NCBI GenBank assembly: GCA_027627225.1
Contig: CM051025.1
Coordinates: forward strand, 58,873,681 to 58,937,680
Direction of reading: 5' to 3'
Source: Congeria kusceri
Taxonomy: Eukaryota; Mollusca; Bivalvia; Myida; Dreissenidae
Length of the DNA: 64,000 nt
Shown: in pieces, positions 27,601 to 39,600 of the stretch
How positions within the stretch are numbered: the first letter of the stretch is position 1
How the letters are laid out: every line of letters starts with the position of its first letter
The notes under the pieces: generated by a model
What the model was told of the DNA's origin: nothing
Databases searched by the model: none
The model's input: only the letters and a program-made list of their open reading frames with translations
Program-made: the position numbers and the translations under genes

Positions 27601-30600
27601 AGATTAAAGTAATGAGGAAAATAATTACAGTTTTTTTTTTCCTTTTATATAACAATGTTGTAACACGCATGAGAAAGGCACCTCAAAAACATCCAGAATT
27701 GAATTTGCTTATTTTCTGTTAAAATTTAATGGAAATGAAGCTAACGGTCTAGATTTAATGCCACATGTTCGAAGTTGAAGTATTTCCATCACGAGATTTG
27801 TGCTATCAAAAGTACTTCTACAATTATATCTTCAACCTTAGAGACGTTGCGGGTCAACAAAGAACACTACTAAGGAATATTTTAACAGTATCCTAACACA
27901 CACATAGTACATCTTTCCGAAACACAAGGATCAGCTACATTTGCTAAGGGTATATGTCTAGCATGAGAAGGGTTAAGACATACCTTCGGAGTCCATTGTG
28001 GTAGGGCTGGTAGCCAGGAGGGCCCGGTCAGAGTGTACATACCTTCAGAGTCCACCGTGATGGTGCTGGTGGCCAGGGGGGGCCCTGTCAGAGTGTACAT
28101 ACCTTCAGAGTCCATGGTGGTGGTGCTGGTGGCCAGGACGGTCCTGTCAGAGAGTACATACCTTCAGAGCCCACGGTGGTGGTGCTGGTAACCAGGGGGG
28201 CCCTGTCAGAGTGTACATACCTTCAGAGTCCATGGTGGTGGTGCTGGTGGCCAGGGGGGCCCCGTCAGAGTGTACATACCTTCAGAGTCCATGGTGGTGG
28301 TGCTGGTGGCTAGGAGGGCCTGGTCAGAGTGTACATACCGTCAGAGTCCACGGTGGTAGTGTTAATGGCCAGGGGGGCCCTGTCAGAGTGTACATAGCTT
28401 CAAAGTCCATAGCGATAGTGTTGGTAGCCCGGAGAGCCCTGTCAGAGTGTACATACCTTCAGAGTCCACGGTGGTAGTGCTGGTGGCCAGGGGGGGCCCT
28501 GTCAGAGTGTACATACCTTCAGAGTCCATGGTGGTGGTGCTGGTGGCCCTGTCAGAGTGTACATACCTTCAGAGTCCATGGTGGTGGTGCTGGTGGCCCT
28601 GTCAGAGTGTACATACCTTCAGAGTCCATGGTGGTGGTGCTGGTGGCCCTGTCAGAGTGTACATACCTTCAGAGTCCATGGTGGTGGTGTGGTAACCAAG
28701 GGGGCCCTGTCAGAGTGTACATACCTTCAGAGTCCACGGTGGTAGTGCTGTGGCCAGGGGGGGGCCCTGGCAGAGTGTACATACCTTCAGAGTCCACGGT
28801 GGTGGTGCTGGTGGCCAAGGGGGGGGGCGGGGGGGGCCCTGGCAGAGTGTACATACCTTCAGAGTCCACGGTTGTGGTGCTGGTGGCCGGGGGGGGGGGG
28901 GGGGGGGGCCCTGTCAGAGAGTACATACCTTCAGAGCCCATGGTGGTAGTGCTGGTGGCCAGGGGGGCCCTGTCAGAGTCCCTCCCCTCCCTCTCCTGTC
29001 GGAAGTTATGGCAGGCCAGCGACAGGATGGTTCCCCACATGCGGATCACGTCTCCCGTCAGGGGCATGTGGGCAACATCAAACTCTAGACCGGGTACCTG
29101 TATGAGGAAATGTAAGGCATGTTTGTTTCTGGTTTTAAACGATGACAAACCATTTATTTTCAACCACAGTTGTCCATGTTTATCATAGAAGTGTTTCCAC
29201 AACTATAAGTCATCTCTTCTTTTTTGTACAATAATACACATGATTATATATCTTTGTTGATTTTTATTTTATTTTTTTTTAATCCTGTCATTAATGAAAA
29301 TAATAAAATCATAATATTCTTACAGTTCATGATAACAGATAAACTATCTGATGTAAGGCTTATGTATTATGCTTTAATTAAATGAGTTACTTATTTGTGA
29401 CTATTTCGACTTACCGGAGTGAGTGAGCTGAGCTTGCTGATAGTTACTGTGCCCTCCTCCATCTGTATCAGTATTTTTCCCTTCAGTGTGATCCGGGATA
29501 TCATGCCCTCCCCGTGGTCCTCCACGATGACATGGCCGCCGAGACGCGGGCGACCGTCCACCCCTCCGATGATGGCCATCATAGCCAGCACAGAGCCCTC
29601 GTCTATCTGATAACTTGGGTCATTCTGAACATGAAAATCAGTAAAAATTCAGCAACTCAGTGCACTATTTGTAGTATATTTGCTCACTTCTAGGCAATAA
29701 AAATGGAAAGGAAAATTAATACTTAAAAGAAATTAAATTTTAATTACCTTTACAACAGTGACCTGGTCCAGCAGAATGTTTGGAACAGTTTTCATGTGTT
29801 TCACAAGGTATTCATTAATGGAGGTATTCCAAGTATCCAGGGTGTGTAGTTTCCTTAGCAACTGAACCAGTTCCTCGGCAACCGTGCTGGTGTACGAGGC
29901 AGTCAGTGAAACTGGGGCTTTCTGTCTCCGTCTTGGTGTGACATCATCTTAAGCAAAACGAGAGCTGTGAGCGCGCTCAAGTAGTCAAAGTATTTCAGTT
30001 GGTACATATTTTGGATAGTGAAAGGGGCATAAATTTGTTAAAATACAATACTTTTAAGTGAAGCCTTGTATAGTTTATAAATTTTTGGAACAAAAACTTT
30101 AACCACAAAGTCTATGTAAAAAGTGGGCTTACTCTGTCAAAATACAAAACAGAGTTATGGGTAATGTTTCCCCTGATACTAGAGTTGATGACAAAGGTTA
30201 GTTCCAAGTTTCAAGTGAATAACTTATGTAGTTTTGAAGTTACCAAACTTTTGAATATAAACTTAAAACAGAAAATCTATGTGAAAAGGGGGTATAACTC
30301 TGTCAAAATACAAAATAGAGTTATGCGTAATGTTGCCCCTGGTACTAGTTGATGATAAAGGTTAGTTCCAAGATGCAAGTGAATAACTTACGTAGTTTTG
30401 AAGTTACAAAATTTATCAATATACACTTTAACAACAAAATCTATGTGAAAAAGGGATATAACTCTATCAAAATACGAAACAGAGTTATGGGGAATGTTCA
30501 ACCTGATACTGGAGTTGATGACAAAGGTATATTCCAAGTTTCAAGTGAATAGCTTTTGTAGTATATAAGTAAACTTTTGAATATTAGCTTTACCCAGAAA

Positions 30601-33600
30601 ATCTATGAGAAAAAGGAGCATAACTCTGTCAAATACAAAACAGAGTTATGAGGATTGTTGCCCTTGATACTGGAGTTGATGACAAAGGTTAGTTCCAAGT
30701 TTAAAGTGAAAAACTTATGTAGTTTTGAAGTTACAAAACTTTTGAATATAAACTTTAACCAGAAAATCTAAGTGAAAAAGAGGCATAAATCTGTCAAAAT
30801 ACAAAACAGAGTTCTGGGGAATGTTGCCCCTGACACTGGAGTTGATGACAAAGGTTAGTTCCAAGTTTAGAGTGAATAACTTATGTAGTTTTGAAGTTAC
30901 AAAACTTTTGAATATAAACTTTAACCAGAAAGTCTAAGTGAAAAAAGGGCATAACTCTGTCAAAATACAAAACAGAGTTATACGGAATGTTGCCCTTGAT
31001 AATGGATTTAATGACAAAGGTTATTTACAAGTTTCAAATGAATAACTTCTGTAGTTTTTAAGTTACAAAACATTTGAATATTAACTTTAACCAGAAAAAC
31101 TAAGTGAAAAAAGGGCATAACTCTGTCAAAATACAAAACAGGGCTTTGGGGACAAGTTTCAAGTGAATAACTTATGTAGTTTTGAAGTTACAAGACTTTT
31201 GAATAAAAACTTTAACCAAATTCATATGCAGACGCCGACACCCGAGGTAGTAGGAAAGCTGACCTATTCTTCGAATAGTCAAGCTAAAAATGATCAAATC
31301 TTTCCAATCACTTCTTCAGAAATGTGTATTCATTCTTTGTACAGGCTCTCTTTTCACATAAACAATTAAAACTCAGATGTATCAAGTGCTTACCGAATAA
31401 AACAGCAACATTATAATTCAAGGCTTAATGAAATTCAACTGGTTACTAGGCCCTTATTCACCAACACCATTCTTACACGTAAGACTAAGAATTAAGAATA
31501 TACTGGATTTTTTTTATGTTCTAAAATGCTGTTTGTTTGATTCTTACTTGTTTTTTACCAAATATCTATAGCATTCTTCATTTAGAACGATTTCTTAATG
31601 ACATAAACGACATTGGTACCCAGCACATTTGCGAACATGCAAGTAGTTTTTCTTCAGTCTAAGTCTATTTTTATTCTTAATTCTAAGGAAGGGTAGGTGA
31701 ATATGGGGCCTAGTTCACACGGTATTCAGCTGCAATCCCTGACACCATCACGAAAAAGAGCTGATAGACAATAGTCCAAATATATTTATTTGCAAATAAA
31801 TGAAGATGCAATCGGCAACAATGGCCAACTATAGATTAGAAATCTCTACCGTTGGACAGCAGGGTTGGGTCTGCAGTACATGACACCAGGATGCTTCCCA
31901 GAAGGTTCAGAAGTCGGTTCACAATGGTTTTCACTCTGGAGATGTCAGTCTCCACAGTCCATGAGGGCAGCACTCGGGACAAAAGCTTGATGGTCAGTAT
32001 CTGTGATATAGTTGGCAATATAAGTTACATGTTAAATGAAAACAGCCATTATTTTTCTAACCTGATCTCCAATTTCCCTACACCACTGCTTATTTTAGAG
32101 GACTACAAAACCGATGTCAATAGATATCAACCTAACAATAAATGGGATTTCTTAACAAAATGATTTGGCAGACAATCAGCCTAAATAAAAATGAGGTGTG
32201 TTGTGGGATAACCGGGCTAAATGAATGTGCGTAAAGTGTTGACCCGGATCAGCCTGTGCTGTCCGCACAGGCTAATCCGGGATGGCATTTTCCATTTTTA
32301 TGGTATTTTCTGTTTCAAGTAAATCTCTTCTAAACATAAATCCTCTGTAGGAGGAAAGTGTCATCGCAGATTAGCCTGTGTGGACTGTACAGGCTGATCC
32401 GGGATGACACTTAACCCACATGCATTAAGCCCGGTTTTCCCACGACACGCCTCAAATATATTTTGTATGTCTCACACTCATCAAGTACTGGAAAAGATAT
32501 GATGACCTTTCAGTAAACAGCGAAAGGCTTTGACGGACTTATTCTTAGTCCATTTTTATAAAATGTACCAACAGATACAAAATATTTTTTCAATGTCTCA
32601 TTTAGAATCATTTTAAACTACACAAAAGCATGAAACTATTGGGGTTAATGATGTAGTCATAATTACCACAATGGAAACATCACATAAATAGTTTTTTTTA
32701 ATACATCATTGAAATTTAAATCAGTCATCATTACATTTAAACCAAAACAAAGCACAAACAAACCTCTTTGGACACATTTGCCTGCTTATGCACCTTTCCT
32801 TCTTCGAGAATCTTCAGCAGGAGGTCCACCCAGCGTTGGGACGACATGGCGTGACAGATGGTCTTGTCCGTGGCGATACTTCGTAGGAATCCTAGCGAGC
32901 ACCAGCTGTAGTGCTGCTCACTAGCTATCTGAACGCACGTCGAGTTGACGTCTGCAAGGTGGGATGTACTGTTAATTATTTGATAATATGAAATATATCA
33001 AATACCTTTGGAACATGTCAGTTCTGGGTGTGACTAATATATCGGCCATTGTCTTTGAGTCCATCAGTCAGAGGGCTACCATAATTAAATGAATGAAGTG
33101 ATGAATTACAAGGCACATAATTGCTATAGAAAAAACATGGCACTTTACTGACATACCAAAACAAGACACCTCAATGATATAACTGTAAAATGTTCCAAAC
33201 AATGACCTATCATTACGGCTGTAGAGAATATCACAAAAACGACTTACTGAGACCATAGTTGCAGCCACAGTCCACGATATTTCTCATCAGACCGCATAGT
33301 GTGGACACAGCCTCTTTCTGGGTCGTCTCCGAGAACACACCAGTTGCTATGGAGACAGTTCTGAGCAAGTTCAAGGTCTCCTTTCTCACCAACACTGTAG
33401 GATCCTTGCTGTCAGTCTTCACTGATTCTGTTTAATTACAGAACATTTGCGGATAATGATAACGGAAAAGCATACAGAATTTTCATTTGGTTACAATAGC
33501 GTATGTTTTATTAAACAAATTGGCTTAGACTTATTTTTCAGCCTGTGTGGGGCTTGTTCAGCCTGTGTGGGGCTTGTTCAATCGGTTTACTTAATTTAAA

Positions 33601-36600
33601 GTCTTGGTCAACACACAATTTCATACACACTTAATGCACAAGTGTGTGGGATTGTGCACATACTAAAACATACAATTTATCTACAAGAAATTTATAGAAA
33701 AACATACTACTTGTGTTAAATGTAAAAATGCAATAACATGGAGTGTACATAGACCGCATTTTAGTACATGCACAGTGGAAGTGGTAAATTTAGGTCCTAA
33801 ATATTAAAAGTAAATTTACTGAATAAGCTGCACAAGCTTTGACATAATATAGCCCTTTATATTGACATTCAATGTTAAAATTGATATGTAGCACATGCAT
33901 ATAGGAGTATGCTTAATTACGCCCATAAATAATTCCATCATCATCTTCTATATTTATCAACCTCACCTTTGGAAGTTCCGTTGTCCTCCTCATCCTCCTC
34001 CTCATTTTCCGGAAGCTCCGGCGGGTCTGCCAACTTGAGATCGTATTTACCCTCCTTGCCCATCCGGTAGCTGTTAGTACTGCCGGAGTCCCACTGTATA
34101 CGTATCCAGCCATCGTTACCCAGCTCCCCAACTACGCGGCCCAGACTCGGCGGAGGGCCATCCTATGGACAAAAAAGACAATCACCATGCAGCAAGTATA
34201 AATAATTGTATACAAATGCTTAATAACTAGCACTATTTTATGATCTGATGGACATTGGTTAAACATGGTTGTATATTTGTGTAAAACAAAATTTCAAAAT
34301 TATTTCGTTAAATCATGGCAAGAACTACTTTGATATATTTGTTACCCTACAAGCATAATAACCATGTGAAATGATCCTAACATCATTCCGATCTTGTCAA
34401 AAATAACAGGAAATATCAGTTACAGTAAGCAAAATATATAATGCCTTATTATACCTGGTCTCCCCATTTCCAGTCCTGCCCCCGTACAACGCGACTGCCG
34501 ACCTTCATGAGGGCCGCCAGTTCAGGCCCAGACAGTGGGGCCGGGGCAGACTGCTTCTTGTGCTTCTGGTCTTCCAGGATAGCACAGATACTAGGGGCTG
34601 TCTCGTGTAGGGGCCGGTCAGGGTCTGGACCTACATGAATAAGTTTAAAGGACTTGTCTGATGATGAATACTCAATGGATATTCTTGTCTTGCTAAACTA
34701 TACACTTATATCCAGAAAATTCATAGCTACCTGTATGCAAGTTTAAAGGAATTGTCAAACACTGGTGACTGCAGCACTAAATCTATACCTTTCATTCTTG
34801 ACTGCACAATTTTGCATGTTTTGGGGTAATTATTAGGGATGGAATCGAATACCAAAATAGGTATTCGATAATTCGCTTTTTCATTGAACCGAATATTTGA
34901 ATATTCGCATAAATTTGTATCAACTATTCGATTTCGCTTGTTCATTCAACCGAATATTCAAATATTCGCATAAATTTGTATCAACTATTTAAACATTTGT
35001 GGTCTGTAGAAGATATACTCATTATTATTTGTATAGAATTTTAGTTCCAATTAGCCGGTACTGTAGTATTTTCATTAACAAATTGCACTTTCTAATTAAT
35101 GCACAAATTGCACAGTACAAAAACATTAAGAACTGCAGTACACATTTTAACTGTTCTTTTTATCAAACAGTTTTCAAAACACCACTGATTTTTATCAATA
35201 AGAAAACCCTCCGAAAAATCATTAGTTTATCAGCAAATTTGAGGAAAATTTCTCAGCTATAAGACTGCTGAAAGTGTTAAAACACTTCTGTTATTTATTT
35301 TTGTTACTCTTTTCACAAGTCTAAACGGGAGATGCAATTACAATGAACAGTTGTTTTCCTACTGTCTTATGTAATTGGATATTACTGGCGACTAGACGAT
35401 AGGCAACTGATACCGACCAGTATATGCAATATCATACAGTCTGACACGTGACACGGGCCCATATATTGAAAACATAGTATTTGATAGCTATTTGTGAAAT
35501 ACTGCCTGTATGTTGACAGAAAACTACTTTCTACAATCAGGAAATTATTCGTTTTAAAAAAGCAATGCAAATTTGCAAATATTCGATAGCATTTTAACTA
35601 TTTGAATGGCAAGCATTCAATCGAATATTCGAATAGGTTAGCCATCCCTAGTAATTATTCTGAAAGTCACTAAAACAACCAGAACCATATTTCGCAGTCC
35701 ATGAGCCATCAAACCACTGATTACACATCACTACAACTGATTACACATCACTACAACTGATTAAACATCTCCACAACTGATTACACATCACTACAACTGA
35801 TTAAACATCTCCACAACTGATTACACATCACTCACCAATGAGTCTGAGGATGCTCTGCGTGAGTGCCAGAAGTCCGTTGTTCATCAGCAGACTGAGGCTG
35901 ATACCCTGGTGTGAGGACACCAGCAGACCCAGGTGGGCCAGAATGAACCGCGCCTGGGGAAGCATACCGATCTTCAACTTCTCCTGGAATGCAGAATGTA
36001 GTTTTTGTTTGAATGATAACATTATTTTTACACCTACTCTGTAATAGGCCTCAACAAAACTTATTACTTCTAATTAGATCAAGCAAATATAAGCACTATT
36101 TGTAACATAAAATATGCGTATCCAATCAAAGAAACTGGCTGAAATCAGGAAGATTCACACATCTGGACAATTAACAAGTCATATATGTGGTGTGTCGTGG
36201 GAAAACTGGGCTTAATGCATCTGCATAGTGTTGTCCCGGATCAGCCTGTGCAGTCCGCACAGGCTAATCCAGCATGACACTTTCCATTTTTATGGTCTTT
36301 TCTGTTTGAAGAAAGTATCTTCTAAACATAAATCCACTGTATATTTAATTTTATACCCTATTTCAGACAGTTTTCTTTCATTTGTGGTATTTAATAATTG
36401 TGATATCAGAACGGTAACTGGTAGGCTGAGCCTAATATGCAAGCTCATCATGCACAAAGCAGCGTGCGGTATATTGAAGATCAGTTTCCTGAGCCTAATA
36501 TGCAAGCTCATCATGCACAAAGCAGCGTGCGGTATATTGAAGATCAGTTTGCTGAGCCTAATATGCAAGCTCATCATGCACAAAGAAGCGTGCGGTATAT

Positions 36601-39600
36601 TGAAGATCAGTTTGCTGAGCCTAATATGCAAGCTCATCATGCACAAAGCAGCGTGCGGTATATTGAAGATCAGTTTGCTGAGCCTAATATGCAAGCTCAT
36701 CATGCACAAAGCAGCGTGCGGTATATTGAAGATCAGTTTGCTGAGCCTAATATGCAAGCTCATCATGCACGAAGAAGCGTGCGGTATATTGAAGATCAGT
36801 TTTAATTTATACGCAAGCTACTTATTGCACGGTAAGCTTGCACATTTGGCAGCGCTAAATTTGTAAACGACACACATGCCAAGCAAATCAGACACACCGT
36901 GACGTCTAGGAAACGCCCATGGATTGACATAGTGGAAAGCTGAGAGGTGATAGGCAAATATGGAATAAAACACTTCAAACATTGAAGCACCTTGGACCTC
37001 AATATGCTAATTATTTTGGTACAGGATGCTACAACTATTACACAACTATAGACAACTTAGTATCCATACAATGCTACAACTATTACACAACTATAGACAA
37101 CTTAGTATCCATACAATGCTACAACTATTACACAACTATAGACAACTTAGTATCCATACAAGCCAATTTGGCTGTTTTACAACATCTTGACCAAGCTTTT
37201 TTACTATATTTAATATACTTTTATGGACAACCAAGTATCTATACAAGCAATGTGGATGTTTTATGACAACTTGGATGAGACGGTTTACACATGCACCTTG
37301 GTATTATCCTTGCTGTTGAAGTTGGGCATCATGGGGTTAACCCCCCTTGTCTTGAAGGTCATATCGACCTGGTGGATGTACTGTCGCAGCTGCTGGATGG
37401 ACCATCGGAACAGCTCCGAGAAGGTCATCTGGAGCAGGATACGGTCGCAGGGCGGGATGAGCGTGATGTCTGTCAGACACTGCGGCATGGGCTTGCTGGA
37501 TGGTGGAAATCAGTCAACACTATGACTTGATACAGGAACATACATATAACTGATTGAAATGAAATCTGAAGAAAGAAGTAGCACATGCACTGAGATGTTA
37601 AACAGGTGATGTTAATAGTCATGTGTCGGTGAGCTTTATTCAAACATTGTGTATTTCATTACATTTTAAATACATTTAATATTATCAGTGAGGACAGAAG
37701 AATTTAAATATCCAGAAGGCTGGTTATAGTATTCAAGGGTCAGATTTCATAAACCCTTCTGGGGAGAAAACTACCTTCGTGCCACAAAGGCTTCACCAAT
37801 TTTTTGCAGCTTATTTAAGCACTAATTGTAGACTCAATCTAGTATCCAAACTGAGGAAATCAGCTCGGAGCAGAAAGGATCACCCCCTGGCATAATAATT
37901 GTCATTTTGTTCCAAGGCCTACCAGATTCTGTGTCCCATGGTGAGGAGTCCCTGCCAGCCGCACAGAAGGTTATACTTGACGGAGGAGACCAGGTGCTCC
38001 TTGTGTACGAGGGACAGCATCATCTGGATGCCTTTCAGACGGTTCTCTGCCCTGTGAACCTGTTCAAAGATAGATCTATTGTATATACTGCTACTGCTTC
38101 CTGTTCTATCAAAATTCTCCAATGCAGGCCCCATGTTCACAAAAGATTAACTGCAGGTTCAAGATCAGTCTTAAGTGATCTTCTAGCTCAACTTGGCGGG
38201 ATCTCAGAAATATTTTACTTTTCCAAATAAACTTACTTCTAGATAAAATAACATGACTTTTTGTTAGGTTTTGATTGAAATCTGATTTTCACAAGACAAA
38301 TTATGCTGTCAGGAGTTTGTGCATAATATATTATATTTGACCAACAATTAAATGTGATCCTGATTTTCAGACGACAAATGTATGCTGTCAGGAGTTTGTG
38401 CATATTATATTTGACCAACAATTCAATTTGATCCTGATTTTAAGTGACTGCCATTATTGAGGCTGATCATGAACAAATCTGACTGAAGTTCTGCTTGAAC
38501 CTGAAAATCAGACTCAACACATTGCCTGCAGATCAAAAGAGCAATCAATCGAACTTCATTCAAATCATGATTATCATTATCTAATTCAAGACTCCATTTT
38601 CTTTAAGTGTCTACATTTTAAACACTTTTATTGTATTCTTAACTAACTAGCTATATAATTTGCTTTCAACAAGTTCGTGGAGTATTTTGCCAAGTAACCT
38701 GATGCAAGTGATATTGGACCAAACATAAATCTCAAATTTTCATATTTTTGCTGGTGACCTAAGTCTAAAAACATGTGAACATGGCTTGTTTTAAATGTCA
38801 AAATTACTTGTTCCTTATACAGCTGTAACGATTCAGCCATCGCTCGATTTGATTTCAAATATCATTTAGTTGAATATTCCAATTCAAATAATTTTCACTT
38901 AATATGAGCTCGTTTTTGCTTATTCATTAGTCATGACTTGCAATATAGGAAAGATTTATATTTATTATTATTAATGTCATTTTATTGGTAAATGTGAACG
39001 TACGTGCCTTATATAATATATAAATATAAATAAGAACAGTGGAAAATGGTGATATAGAGAATAACAGGTTACTGCCTGGTCTTGTGTAATATATCAGGTG
39101 AGGCTTAGAATAATATAACGGCGAGGCTGTTTTTCTATTTATCGTACCACATTTTTCGTAAAATATAACCAAACGAGCTGATTTTTATATATTGAAAAAC
39201 TAAGGGCGGCGCTGATTTTGCTGAGCCGACTTTTACACGTTGACGTACATGTAGTTATGGATTTCTAAAAGTTGACTGGATAATACCTAACATTTCGTAA
39301 TGATAAGTGAACTGTTTTCACTATGAATACATAGATTACATGCATGCTCATTCATAAAATACTGAAAATGCGAACTGAAATGGATTGCAACGATCAATTT
39401 CATCGGAGAACACATAATGCCAACTTGTATGGAGCCGCCATTTTGGAGTTGTGTATTGAAATTGACAATTCCAAGATCGTGTCAATATTGACAGTATTTG
39501 ACTATAGTGTGTTCAATTTTTGGTAATAATGTTTTTGGTTCAACATAAACTGATGCTTTGTAGTGACTTTCAGTGCATTTATTATGAATGTATTGAAATA

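Noticed and set aside
28211..29188. Plus-strand frames of up to 193 codons across the 28-kb array
   Set aside because: They are antisense to the exon-end repeat, with changing frames among units, and encode only repeated [14 protein letters not shown] text.
36228..36866. 212-, 158- and 122-codon frames made of 21-residue repeats
   Set aside because: The 63-base tandem array is open in several frames at once, the mark of a repeat and not of a gene. The first frame also begins in a palindromic mobile element.
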